32,967 nucleotides of DNA. It comes from CAYUYV01 sp050331455. GTDB taxonomy: Bacteria > Pseudomonadota > Alphaproteobacteria > JAJFIK01. The notes under the pieces were generated by a model. It saw nothing but the letters and a program-made list of their open reading frames with translations. It had not been told where the DNA came from and made no database searches. Below, piece by piece: positions 23,920 through 32,807 of the stretch. The stretch lies in contig JBHJGV010000034.1 of the NCBI GenBank assembly GCA_050331455.1, positions 1-32,967 of the forward strand, written 5' to 3'. Numbering within the stretch: position 1 is the stretch's first letter; each line of letters opens with the position of its first letter. The position numbers and the translations under genes are program-made.

Positions 23920-24897
23920 ATGAAAGGCGGGAGACAGGACGGGCAGGCGCCCCCGGCCGAAACGGCGGAGACCAAAGCGGCCTTGCTGGCCCGGCTGCGG
24001 CGGCGGATCGGGCAGGAGGCCCCCGACAGGATGGCCGGGAATCCTGATATCACAGGATCTCAATTCGGGCTTGGATCCCAGGCTGGGCTCGGATCCCGTT
24101 CAGGACTTGTGCCCTGTCCGGATCTTCCGGGGCTGCGCCTGGGTGCCGGCGCGCTGCACGAAATTGCCTGTGACGCAGAGCGATCCTACTGGTCCGGGCT
24201 CGGCTTCATGCTCGGACTGGCTGTCCTTTGGGCGCGTAAGCGGCGGGGGCCTGTGATTTGGCTGCGGGCCGCCCGGCTGGCCCAGGAATATGGCGTGCCC
24301 CATGCCCGGGGGCTGCAGGCCCTGGGCCTCGATCCGGGGTGGGTCGTCCTGATCTGTCCGGATACGGACAAGGATCTGCTCTGGGGTCTTGAGACGGCGG
24401 TTCAGGAAGGCCGGGTTGCAGCCGTGCTGGGGGAGGTGCCCCCGGCGATGGGGCAAAAGGCCCTGCGGGGTGGGCAGGGCTATGGCCTCACGGCCAGCCG
24501 GCGTGTGCATCTGGCGGCGGACCAGTCCGGCGTGCCCCTTCTGGTCTATCGGGGGGCCTGCCGGGACCAGCCCAGCGCCGCGCGCAGCCGCTGGCGCGTC
24601 TCGCCGGTGCGTGGGGAGGATCTGTGCTGGGCGCCCCGCTGGCGGGTTCGCCTGGAGACATGTCGGGAGACCTCCCACGGTGCGCTGCGCCGGGGAAACT
24701 GGGAAATGGAATGGGATCATGAGGCGCATCGTTTCCGTCTGGCTGCCCCGCTGGCCCATCGACCGTCTGGACCGTCCTGCGTGCCGCCGGGCCCGGCCGG
24801 GCTGGGCAGACGGGCCGCCGACGGCCCCGGATCCAGTCCTGAAGACGGGCCGGAAGACGGGCAGGCCGACCGGCGCACCGGCACGGACGCGGCCTGA
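23920..24897 (+). CDS. imuA: ImuA, RecA/SulA-like SOS mutagenesis protein
   Basis: This is a 325-residue protein. Its RecA-like core (about residues 75-260) shows the ImuA family features LGAGALHEIACD, a helical LGFMLGLAVLWARKRRGPVIWL segment in two parts, YGVPHARGLQALGLDP and the end WEMEWDHEAHRFRLAAPLA. A Gly-rich stretch near residues 46-63 is three copies of a GSQxGL-like hexapeptide, unusual for the family. Beyond the normal family end (about residue 282) a low-complexity tail of about 43 residues overlaps the imuB start out of frame. ATG 23920 is chosen; a GTG at 23890 is also in frame, close to the expected transcript start. ImuA works with ImuB and DnaE2 in damage-induced mutagenesis. 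Confidence 0.9.
   Translation: MKGGRQDGQAPPAETAETKAALLARLRRRIGQEAPDRMAGNPDITGSQFGLGSQAGLGSRSGLVPCPDLPGLRLGAGALHEIACDAERSYWSGLGFMLGLAVLWARKRRGPVIWLRAARLAQEYGVPHARGLQALGLDPGWVVLICPDTDKDLLWGLETAVQEGRVAAVLGEVPPAMGQKALRGGQGYGLTASRRVHLAADQSGVPLLVYRGACRDQPSAARSRWRVSPVRGEDLCWAPRWRVRLETCRETSHGALRRGNWEMEWDHEAHRFRLAAPLAHRPSGPSCVPPGPAGLGRRAADGPGSSPEDGPEDGQADRRTGTDAA
24055..24108 (+). repeat. Three tandem 18-bp repeats inside imuA
   Basis: Three in-frame 18-bp units each start with GGATC and encode GSQFGL, GSQAGL and GSRSGL. They form a flexible linker before the RecA-like core. Confidence 0.75.
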
Positions 24898-26722
24898 TGC
24901 GCCTGCGTCCGAGCCGGACCTGTTCAACGGTTTGTCGTCACCGGGGCCTCGGCACCGGGGGGCGCCGGATCGTCCGGGGCCGGATTCGCCCTTCGCCCTC
25001 ACTCTGCCCCTGACAGGCGGGCCGCGCCTCGTGGCCGTGAACCGGGCGGCCGTCGATGCGGGCCTTGCCGCGGGCCAGTTGCTCAGCGATGCGCGGCCCT
25101 TGTGTCCGGGTCTGCGTGTGGGCGAAGCCGATCCGGCCGCCGATCGTGCAGGTCTGCAGCGCTTGAGCGACTGGTGCGGGCGCTACACGCCCTGGACCGC
25201 ACCCTGGCCCCGGCGCAGGCACGAGGCCGGCGTCCGGGGTGCGGGCGCCACCGGCGAGGGGGATCCGCTGCTTGGCCCCGCGCTCACCCCCGACCAGGCG
25301 GGCCTGTTCCTGGATATTACGGGCTGTGCCCATCTGTTCGGCGGAGAAGGGGCGCTGCTCGGCGATCTCAGGGGACGTCTTGCCGGGTTCGGCATCGAAG
25401 CCCGCGTGGCCCTGGCGGATACGCCGGGGGCGGCCTGGGCTCTCAGCCGTTATGGGGTGGGTACATCCTATGGGGGGGACACACCGGGCGCGGGCCGGTA
25501 CGGGGCGGGCCCGGTCATTGCCGCGCCCGGCGGCCAGGGGCCGCTGCTCGAGGCTCTGCCCGTGGCGGCCCTGCGCCTTGCACCGGAGACGGTCCGTCTG
25601 CTGAACGGCCTTGGCCTCAAGACCATCGGGGCGCTCGCCCATCTGCCCCGGGCCCCGCTTGCCGCCCGGTTCGGAGCGGGCCTGCTCGTGCGTCTCGACC
25701 AGGCCTGGGGCCGGGCGGAGGAGCCCATCTCGCCCTCGGCGCCCATTGTGCCCGTGCGCACGCGCCTGGTGCTTGCCGAACCGATCACCGAACAGGACCA
25801 TGTGACCGTGGGGCTCGAGCGCCTTGCCCGGGATCTCGCCGAAAGCCTCGCCCGGGAGGGGCGCGGGGCGCGCCGGTTCATCCTCAGCCTTTATCAGGTC
25901 GACGGCCAGGTGCAGCACCTGACGGCAGGCGCCGCCCGCCCCGTCTGCGAAGCCGCCCATATGGTGCGGTTGTTCCGGGAGGTCGTCGCCCGCCTGGGCG
26001 GCGGGCTCGATGCCGGTTTCGGCATTGATGTCCTGGTGTTGTCGGGGCTCGAGGTCGAGGAGATCGCGCCGGACCAATATGCGTTCACGGATCTGATCGA
26101 TGGGCCCGGGTTCAAAGGGGATGGTCCGCAGACCGGAGACGTCGGCGACTGTCACGGGTCGGACGACGGCCCGGACGGATACGGGGCGGGCATCGGGCGC
26201 GAGGACCGGTTCGATCCGGATATCAGTGCCCTGATGGACCGCCTCGGCAACCGGCTCGGCCTCACCCGGGTGCGCGTCTTCCAGTCCAGGCAGAGCCATG
26301 TGCCCGAGCGCTCCGTCCTCGCTGTGCCCGTGAGCGGGCTCGGCGACACGGCTCCGAAAAAGGGCACCCGATCCGGAACGCCCTGGTCCGACACACCGGG
26401 CGGCGGGGGCGTCGACGGTTTCGGGGCGGAGCGTCCCCTGGCCCTGCTGCCCTGCGCCGAGCCGGTGGATGTGGTGGCCGGTGTGCCCGAAGGGCCGCCC
26501 CGGCTCTTTCGCTGGCGCGGCGCGCCGTTCCAGGTGGTGCGGGCGGAAGGGCCCGAACGCATCGCCCCCGAATGGTGGCGGGCGGAAGACGAAGGAGCCC
26601 GGTCGCGGGACTATTACCGGGTGGAGGATGCGCACGGCCGGCGCTTCTGGCTCTACCGCCACGGCCTGTATGACCGGGAGACGTCCGAGCCCCAATGGTA
26701 TCTGCACGGCCTTTTCGGTTGA
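24719..26722 (+). CDS. imuB: ImuB, Y-family polymerase-like protein
   Basis: This is a 667-residue protein, longer than the usual 480-550. It starts with the family hallmark MRRIVSVWLPRWPIDR. LFLDITGCAHLFGGE (about residues 195-210) follows, then LNGLGLKTIGALAHLPR with the helix-hairpin-helix-like segment and the little-finger region. ImuB lacks a working polymerase active site and bridges DnaE2 to the beta clamp. Extra length comes from low-complexity Gly/Pro/Asp inserts near residues 30-95, 250-270, 460-495 and 545-570. ATG 24719 overlaps the end of imuA by 179 bases. The C-terminal end has DYYRVEDAHGRRFWLYRHGLY, a family feature. Confidence 0.93.
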   Translation: MRRIVSVWLPRWPIDRLDRPACRRARPGWADGPPTAPDPVLKTGRKTGRPTGAPARTRPDAPASEPDLFNGLSSPGPRHRGAPDRPGPDSPFALTLPLTGGPRLVAVNRAAVDAGLAAGQLLSDARPLCPGLRVGEADPAADRAGLQRLSDWCGRYTPWTAPWPRRRHEAGVRGAGATGEGDPLLGPALTPDQAGLFLDITGCAHLFGGEGALLGDLRGRLAGFGIEARVALADTPGAAWALSRYGVGTSYGGDTPGAGRYGAGPVIAAPGGQGPLLEALPVAALRLAPETVRLLNGLGLKTIGALAHLPRAPLAARFGAGLLVRLDQAWGRAEEPISPSAPIVPVRTRLVLAEPITEQDHVTVGLERLARDLAESLAREGRGARRFILSLYQVDGQVQHLTAGAARPVCEAAHMVRLFREVVARLGGGLDAGFGIDVLVLSGLEVEEIAPDQYAFTDLIDGPGFKGDGPQTGDVGDCHGSDDGPDGYGAGIGREDRFDPDISALMDRLGNRLGLTRVRVFQSRQSHVPERSVLAVPVSGLGDTAPKKGTRSGTPWSDTPGGGGVDGFGAERPLALLPCAEPVDVVAGVPEGPPRLFRWRGAPFQVVRAEGPERIAPEWWRAEDEGARSRDYYRVEDAHGRRFWLYRHGLYDRETSEPQWYLHGLFG

Positions 26723-26747
26723 CGGGGCTGGGGCGATCTTTTAGGAA
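26719..26747 (+). promoter_or_regulatory. Possible promoter of dnaE2
   Basis: TTGACG (26719-26724) and TAGGAA (26742-26747) are separated by 17 bases, directly before the second LexA box. The -10 match is partial. Confidence 0.4.
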
Positions 26748-26754
26748 TGGGTGA

Positions 26755-26769
26755 GAACAAAAAGTGAAC
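26755..26769 (+). promoter_or_regulatory. Second LexA box (GAAC-N7-GAAC) upstream of dnaE2
   Basis: An exact GAAC-N7-GAAC direct repeat with AT-rich spacer in the gap between imuB and dnaE2. It lies 67 bases before the chosen dnaE2 start and would give dnaE2 its own SOS control. Confidence 0.82.
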
Positions 26770-26835
26770 GCTTTGCCCGGCCACACCGGCGGGACACAGC
26801 TATAGGCGCAGGCAGAGATACAGGTGAAGCAGGCC

Positions 26836-29800
26836 ATGACGGTTGCGGAACTCGCGGTTACCAGCAATTTCAGTTTCCTGCGCGGTGCATCGCATCCGGA
26901 CGAACTCATCTATGCCGCCAAGGCGGCGGGGCTCGACGCCGTGGGCCTTGCAGACCGCAACACGGCGGCGGGCCTTGTGCGCGCCCACAAGGCGGCGAAG
27001 GAAGTGGGGATCCGTTTCCTGCCCGGTGTGCGGCTCGTAACCATGGACGGGCTCGAAGTCATCGCCTATCCCCGGGACCGGGCCGCCTATGGCCGTCTCA
27101 CCCGGCTCCTGACCCTCGGCAATGCACGGGCGCCCAAGGGGGAGTGCCACCTGTTTCTGGAGGATATTCTGGCCCATGCGGAAGGGCAGGTGCTGATCGT
27201 TCTGCCCCCGGCTGACCTTTCCGATCCCGCCTTTCCCATGGCCCTGGCCCGGCTGCGCGATGCGGCCCCGGACCACTGCTATCTCGCCTTGAGTGTGCTT
27301 TACACCGGCGCCGACCGGCGCCGTTTGGTGCGTCTGGAGGCCCTGGCCGCGCGGGCCGGCGTGGCCATGCTCGCCACCAATGACGTGCATTACCATACGC
27401 CCGAGCGCCGGCCCCTGCAGGATGTTCTGACGGCCATCCGTGAGGGGACGACCGTGGCCGAGGCGGGCCGCCGGCTCTTTGCCAATGCCGAGCGCCATGT
27501 GAAAGGCCCCCTCGACATGACCCGGCTTTTTGCCGGGCGCGAGGACGCGCTCCGGGCGGCGCGCCGCATTGTGAAGGCCTGCCAGTTCAGCCTTTCCGAT
27601 CTGTCCTATGAGTATCCCGACGAGACCTGCGTACCCGGCGAGACGCCCCAGGACAGCCTCGTGCGTTTCACCTGGGAAGGGGCGGCGGAGCGTTTTCCCG
27701 ACGGCGTCCCGGCCCATATCCGCGAGCGGCTGGACGATGAGCTGTCCCTGATCGAGGATCTGTCCTACGCCCCCTATTTTCTCACCGTTTACGATGTGGT
27801 GCGGTTCGCCCGGCTGGAGGGGATCTTGTGCCAGGGGCGCGGGTCAGCGGCCAATTCGGTGGTCTGCTACTGTCTCGGCATCACGGCGGTCGATCCCACA
27901 CGGATCGACCTTCTGTTCGAGCGCTTCGTCTCGGCCGAACGCAACGAGCCGCCCGACATCGATGTGGATTTCGAGCACAACCGCCGTGAAGAGGTCATCC
28001 AGTACATCTATGACAAATACGGGCGGGACCGGGCGGGCATCGCCGCGACCGTGATCACCTACCGGGCACGCAGTGCCGTGCGCGATGTGGGCAAGGCGCT
28101 GGGCCTGTCCCTCGATATGGTGGCCGCCTTGAGCGGAACGGTCTGGGGTTGGTCCAGCGAAGGGGTAAAGGCGGATCATATCCGCGAATTGGGCCTCGAT
28201 CCGGAGGACCGCACCCTGGGGCTGGCCATGGACCTCACGCGTCAGCTCATCGGCTTCCCCCGCCACCTGTCCCAGCATGTGGGTGGTTTCGTGATCACCC
28301 GGGGCCCGCTCACGGAGGTGGTGCCCGTGGTCAATGCAGCCATGCCGGACCGGACCTTCGTGGAATGGGACAAGGACGATCTCGACGCGCTGGGTATGCT
28401 GAAGATCGATATCCTGGCCCTCGGCATGTTGACCTGTATCGGCAAGGCCTTCGATCTCCTGCGTCGACGCTACGACCTCGCGCACGATCTGGCCAGCGTG
28501 CCCCCGGAGGATCCGGCCGTCTATGATATGCTCTGCCGGGCCGACACGGTGGGCGTGTTCCAGGTGGAAAGTCGGGCCCAGATGTCCATGCTGCCGCGCC
28601 TCAAGCCGCGCGCCTTTTACGATCTCGTCATCGAGGTGGCGATCGTCCGGCCGGGGCCCATCCAGGGGGACATGGTCCATCCCTATCTGCGCCGCCGCGC
28701 CGGCCGGGAAGAAGTGAGCTTTCCGTCCCGGGAGCTTGAACAGGTCCTGGGCAAGACCCTCGGCGTGCCCCTGTTCCAGGAGCAGGCCATGCGCATCGCC
28801 ATTGTCGCAGGCGGGTTTTCGCCGTCCGAGGCCGACCGGCTGCGCCGGGCCATGGCCACCTTCCGCAAGGTGGGGATCATCCACGAATTCGGCCTGCGCC
28901 TTGTCGACGGCATGGTGGAGAACGGCTATGAGCGGGACTTCGCCGAACGCTGCTTCCGCCAGATCGAGGGCTTCGGGGAATACGGCTTTCCCGAAAGCCA
29001 TGCGGCCAGTTTCGCGCTGCTCGTCTACATCTCGTCCTGGCTCAAATGCCATTATCCGGATGTTTTTCTGGCGGCCATCCTGAATGCCCAGCCCCTGGGC
29101 TTTTATGCGCCGGCCCAGCTGGTCCGGGATGCCCGGGAGCATGGTGTGATCGTGCGCCCGGTGGACGTCAATCACAGCCTGTGGGATGCGGATCTCGAGC
29201 CCCTCTCGGGCGAGGGCGCCCCCTTCGTCCCGGCCGTATGCACCCGGGAGGGCGGCAATCTGTGTGCGGTACGTCTCGGCTTTCGCAGCGTGAAAGGGCT
29301 CAATGAGGACACGGCCAAGACCATAACGGGCGCGCGGGAGCAGCTCGGCCGGCCCTTCGACAGTGTGCGTCAGCTCTGGCTTGCCACCGGCCTTGCGCCC
29401 GGCGTGCTCGAATGTCTCGCCGATGCGGACGCCTTCGCCTCCCTGGGACTCGACCGGCGCGCCGCTCTGTGGGCCGTGCGCGCCCTGGACGGGGCGCCGC
29501 TTCCCCTGTTCAACGCTCTGCATACGGCCGAGCCCGAGATCGATCTGCCGCCCATGCCCATGGGCGAACAAGTGATCCACGACTATGCGCGGTTGCGGCT
29601 TTCCCTGCGGGCCCATCCCCTGGGCCTGCTGCGCAGCGTCTTCACGGCCCGCAAGGCGGTGACCGCCAGCACCCTCAAGGCCTTGTCTTCCGGTGCCAAG
29701 GTCACCGTGGCCGGTCTTGTGCTCGTGCGCCAGCGGCCCGGCAGCGCCAAGGGCGTCATTTTCATCACCCTGGAGGACGAGACCGGGATCGCCAATGTGG

Positions 29801-30180
29801 TCGTCTGGCCCAAGATCTTCGAGCGCTTCCGGCGCACGGTGCTGGCCTCGCGCCTCCTGCTGGTCCGGGGGAAAATTCAGCGGGAAGGGACTGTTATCCA
29901 TGTGGTCTCGGCCGACCTCGTCGATTGCACGGCGGAACTGGGCCGTCTCGCCGCCGATCCGGCCGAGCGCTCCGACCCGGCGGGAGCCGGGACCGCGGAT
30001 CGCACCGGTCTGGTCGAACCCCGTAACGGCCTCTTGCCCACTTTCACGGACGGGGCCCTGGCGCCCGCCGATGAGGTCAAGAGGCCGGGTGAGGATCCCC
30101 GGGGCCTCTCGGCCGTCAAACGTCAGATGGCTGAGGACCGAACGGCCCGGATCCTGCCGCGTTCACGGGACTTCCACTGA
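26836..30180 (+). CDS. dnaE2: DnaE2/ImuC error-prone DNA polymerase III alpha subunit
   Basis: This is a 1114-residue C-family polymerase. The PHP domain is N-terminal, starting AELAVTSNFSFLRGASHPDE. The catalytic palm has GRGSAANSVVCYCLG and the metal-binding aspartates in PPDIDVDFEHNRR (about residues 371-383). Next come the fingers region, FPESHAASFALLVY, and an OB-fold near the C-terminus (about 950-1040, KVTVAGLVLVRQRPG, ITLEDETGIANVVVWP). DnaE2 does translesion synthesis with ImuA/ImuB after DNA damage. ATG 26836 has AGGTGA 8 bases upstream; GTG 26824 is an in-frame alternative. It is separated from imuB by 113 bases containing its own LexA box. Length and motifs are normal. Confidence 0.95.
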   Translation: MTVAELAVTSNFSFLRGASHPDELIYAAKAAGLDAVGLADRNTAAGLVRAHKAAKEVGIRFLPGVRLVTMDGLEVIAYPRDRAAYGRLTRLLTLGNARAPKGECHLFLEDILAHAEGQVLIVLPPADLSDPAFPMALARLRDAAPDHCYLALSVLYTGADRRRLVRLEALAARAGVAMLATNDVHYHTPERRPLQDVLTAIREGTTVAEAGRRLFANAERHVKGPLDMTRLFAGREDALRAARRIVKACQFSLSDLSYEYPDETCVPGETPQDSLVRFTWEGAAERFPDGVPAHIRERLDDELSLIEDLSYAPYFLTVYDVVRFARLEGILCQGRGSAANSVVCYCLGITAVDPTRIDLLFERFVSAERNEPPDIDVDFEHNRREEVIQYIYDKYGRDRAGIAATVITYRARSAVRDVGKALGLSLDMVAALSGTVWGWSSEGVKADHIRELGLDPEDRTLGLAMDLTRQLIGFPRHLSQHVGGFVITRGPLTEVVPVVNAAMPDRTFVEWDKDDLDALGMLKIDILALGMLTCIGKAFDLLRRRYDLAHDLASVPPEDPAVYDMLCRADTVGVFQVESRAQMSMLPRLKPRAFYDLVIEVAIVRPGPIQGDMVHPYLRRRAGREEVSFPSRELEQVLGKTLGVPLFQEQAMRIAIVAGGFSPSEADRLRRAMATFRKVGIIHEFGLRLVDGMVENGYERDFAERCFRQIEGFGEYGFPESHAASFALLVYISSWLKCHYPDVFLAAILNAQPLGFYAPAQLVRDAREHGVIVRPVDVNHSLWDADLEPLSGEGAPFVPAVCTREGGNLCAVRLGFRSVKGLNEDTAKTITGAREQLGRPFDSVRQLWLATGLAPGVLECLADADAFASLGLDRRAALWAVRALDGAPLPLFNALHTAEPEIDLPPMPMGEQVIHDYARLRLSLRAHPLGLLRSVFTARKAVTASTLKALSSGAKVTVAGLVLVRQRPGSAKGVIFITLEDETGIANVVVWPKIFERFRRTVLASRLLLVRGKIQREGTVIHVVSADLVDCTAELGRLAADPAERSDPAGAGTADRTGLVEPRNGLLPTFTDGALAPADEVKRPGEDPRGLSAVKRQMAEDRTARILPRSRDFH

Positions 30181-30203
30181 TGCTCCCCGTCCCGTGCACC
30201 CGC

Positions 30204-31574
30204 TCAGCCCAGAACCCGATCGAGCAGTTTCTCGATATAGGGGATGAGGCGCTCCATCAGCGGCCCCGATGCCAGGGTCACCAGGGCGCCCACCAGGGGG
30301 GAAACCAGGTTGAGGGGCTGGGCCGTCTTGCCGATGTCTTCGGCGTTTTTCTGCCACAAGGCGATCCGGTCGCCGTCGGGCATGGCCTCATCGAGGGTGT
30401 GGAAATACAAAAACAAATCGTCGAGATAGGCGGCCAGCCGGTCCCAATGGGGCAGATCTCCTTTGAACCGGTCGATCATGGCGATCTGGGCCCCGTCGAA
30501 CCCATGGGCGCGCATGCCGAAGGTTTGGATCAGGGCCTGCCGGCGCGGTGCATCATCGGGGTACTGATCCCGGATGAGGGTCCACAGATAATTCTTGAGA
30601 AAGGGACTGCGGCGGACCATCCGACGGATCTCATCGACGAGACTGCGGTGCGCGCGGGCGGCCCGCGCATCATTGCCGATCGCCTCCGAAAGATTGCGCA
30701 GCCAGCGCCGCCGCCACTGGTACCGGCCCCGTACCAGGGCGCCATGTACGGTCGAACTGTAGAAAAAGGGAAGGAGCCCGAACAGGCCGAACAGAACAAG
30801 CGGCAGGAAGGTGAGATTGTCGAGGGTCGGCAGCACGGGCACATAGCTCTGGACCCGCTCGCCGAACAGGAAGCCGGGAAACACCAGCATGATCGAAGTG
30901 ACGAGGGCGATGGGCAGCAGGCGTGCCAGAAAATAGCCCCGCACCTCGGCATCCGTCAGCCGGTTCGACAGCAGCGACAAAAGCCAGGGCATGAAAAGGA
31001 CAAAGCCCGACACGGCCGGGACGGCGAACAGAAAAATCGCGACCCGGGCCTGTTGATCATCGGCCCCCAGATCCGTCCGGAACGAGGCCATCAGGGCCAT
31101 GAACAGCGCCGTGACCAGGACCAGAAGATTGAGACCCATAAAGACCAGGGTGACGATGCCGACGGGCCGGTTCATGTGGATGTGGGACAGAACGTTGATC
31201 TTTTCCCGCTTGGTCTCGTCATTGAGGCCGGCCACCGTGTCGACGGCCAGGAAATAAATCTGGGAGACCGCAAAGATACCGGCGACCAGAAGGACATATT
31301 CAGTGATGAACCGCCCCGTCAGAAGCCAGAACAGGACGAGGTAATAGATCGTCACCGGAATGACCGTCATGGCGGCGCCGGCCGGTCCCACGGTGACCGT
31401 CGGACCGCCCAACCGGCGCTGCATCCATTGGGTCACCGCGCCCAGGGCCCACAAGCCCACAAGGGCTGCGACCACATAAATGGCCAGTGTGCCCCAGCGG
31501 ATCTCGATGGTGCCTTCCACCGCCTGGGCGGCAAAACCTGTCACCATATCCTTGAGGTCGATCAGCGTTTCCAT
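30204..31574 (-). CDS. Polytopic membrane protein of unknown function
   Basis: This is a 456-residue protein with about seven to eight hydrophobic spans within residues 20-270 (for example LAIYVVAALVGLWALGAVT, VIPVTIYYLVLFWLL, FLPLVLFGLFGLLPFFY). A soluble, mostly helical C-terminal part of about 180 residues follows (HRSLVDEIRRMVRRSPFLKN, DDLFLYFHTLDEAMPDGD) and may end in an amphipathic or re-entrant helix (LVSPLVGALVTLASGPLMERL). ATG 31574 has GGGGGAG right upstream. It follows the CoxE-like gene by 57 bases on the same strand, so the two are probably co-transcribed. I do not recognise the family. It converges with dnaE2 across 23 bases. Confidence 0.82.
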   Translation of the reverse strand: METLIDLKDMVTGFAAQAVEGTIEIRWGTLAIYVVAALVGLWALGAVTQWMQRRLGGPTVTVGPAGAAMTVIPVTIYYLVLFWLLTGRFITEYVLLVAGIFAVSQIYFLAVDTVAGLNDETKREKINVLSHIHMNRPVGIVTLVFMGLNLLVLVTALFMALMASFRTDLGADDQQARVAIFLFAVPAVSGFVLFMPWLLSLLSNRLTDAEVRGYFLARLLPIALVTSIMLVFPGFLFGERVQSYVPVLPTLDNLTFLPLVLFGLFGLLPFFYSSTVHGALVRGRYQWRRRWLRNLSEAIGNDARAARAHRSLVDEIRRMVRRSPFLKNYLWTLIRDQYPDDAPRRQALIQTFGMRAHGFDGAQIAMIDRFKGDLPHWDRLAAYLDDLFLYFHTLDEAMPDGDRIALWQKNAEDIGKTAQPLNLVSPLVGALVTLASGPLMERLIPYIEKLLDRVLG

Positions 31575-31631
31575 GGGCTCCCCCCTGCGCCGCACCTGTG
31601 CATGCCGGCGCCCCACCGGCGGCCGGTTCGG

Positions 31632-32807
31632 TTACTTGTTCAGCTCCCGCATGGCCGAGTCGAGACCTTCAAGCGTCAGCGGATACATGCGTCCTTCGAT
31701 CAGTTGATGCACAAGGTCGATCGAGGGCGTGTATTGCCAATGGCGCTCGGCAACCGGGTTCAGCCAAACACAGCTTTCATAAAGATCGAACACCCGCTTG
31801 AGCCAGACCGCCCCGGCCTCCTCGTTCCAATGTTCCACGCTGCCGCCGGGATAGGTGATCTCATAGGGGCTCATGGTCGCGTCCCCGATAAAGATGACCT
31901 TGTAGTCGTGGGGATAGGTGTGCAGGACATCCCAGGTGGGCATGGTTTCCGTATGGCGCCGGCGGTTGTCCTTCCACACGCTCTCGTAAAGGCAGTTGTG
32001 GAAGTAGAAATACTCCATATGCTTGAATTCCGACCGGGCGGCGGAGAACAACTCTTCACAGACCCGGATATGGGGATCCATCGATCCGCCCACGTCGAAA
32101 AACAGCAGAACCTTGATTGTATTGTGCCGCTCGGGCACCTCGACGATGTCGAGATAACCCTTGTGGGCGGTCTGGCGGATCGTGCTGTCGAGGTCGAGCT
32201 CCGTGTCCGCCCCTTCCCGGGCAAAGCGGCGCAGGCGCCGCAGCGCGATCTTGATGTTCCGTGTGCCAAGTTCCACCTGATCGTCGAGATTGCGAAAATC
32301 CCGCCGGTCCCACACCTTCACGGCCCGGCCCTGGCGCTCCCCTCCATCGCCGATCCGAACACCTTCAGGATTGTAGCCGGAATTGCCGAAGGGGGAGGTG
32401 CCGCCGGTCCCAATCATCCGGTTCCCGCCCTCATGGCGTTTCTCCTGTTCCTCCAGCCGGCGTTTGAGTTCCTCCATGAGCTTGTCCCAGCCCCCGAGGC
32501 TCTCGATCATGGCCTTTTCTTCGTCGGTCAAATATTTCTGGGACAGGGCCTTCAGCCAGTCCTCCGGAATGTCATTGCCGAGAATCTCGTCCATGTAGTC
32601 CAGACCCTGGAAGACATGGCCGAACACCTGGTCGAACCGGTCGAGATGCCGCTCGTCCTTCACCAGGGCTGCGCGGGAGAGATAGTAGAAATCTTCCACC
32701 CGCTTATCGGCGAGATCGGCCCGCAGCGCCTCCAGCAGCATGAGATATTCTTTCAGGCTCACAGGGATCTGCGCGCGCCGAAGTTCGTGGAAGAATGTCT
32801 GCAGCAT
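31632..32807 (-). CDS. CoxE-like VWA-domain protein
   Basis: This is a 391-residue cytoplasmic protein. The N-terminal half is helical, with HELRRAQIPVSLKEYLMLLE typical of CoxE-like proteins. The C-terminal half is a von Willebrand factor A domain with the metal-ion adhesion motif DVGGS (D238 to S242) and FIGDATMSP as the later Asp/Thr site. Such proteins usually work with a MoxR-type AAA ATPase in metal insertion or complex maturation. No MoxR gene lies downstream; it may lie upstream, beyond the right edge. ATG 32807 is preceded by GGGAG. Gly/Asn-rich GNRMIGTGGTSPFGNSG (about 128-144) links the two halves. Confidence 0.9.
   Translation of the reverse strand: MLQTFFHELRRAQIPVSLKEYLMLLEALRADLADKRVEDFYYLSRAALVKDERHLDRFDQVFGHVFQGLDYMDEILGNDIPEDWLKALSQKYLTDEEKAMIESLGGWDKLMEELKRRLEEQEKRHEGGNRMIGTGGTSPFGNSGYNPEGVRIGDGGERQGRAVKVWDRRDFRNLDDQVELGTRNIKIALRRLRRFAREGADTELDLDSTIRQTAHKGYLDIVEVPERHNTIKVLLFFDVGGSMDPHIRVCEELFSAARSEFKHMEYFYFHNCLYESVWKDNRRRHTETMPTWDVLHTYPHDYKVIFIGDATMSPYEITYPGGSVEHWNEEAGAVWLKRVFDLYESCVWLNPVAERHWQYTPSIDLVHQLIEGRMYPLTLEGLDSAMRELNK

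Noticed and set aside
24938..26707. 589-codon open frame antisense to imuB
   Set aside because: Shadow of imuB, which has family hallmarks on the plus strand.
27844..29901. 685-codon open frame antisense to dnaE2
   Set aside because: Shadow of dnaE2 with His/Gln/Gly-rich composition typical of antisense frames.
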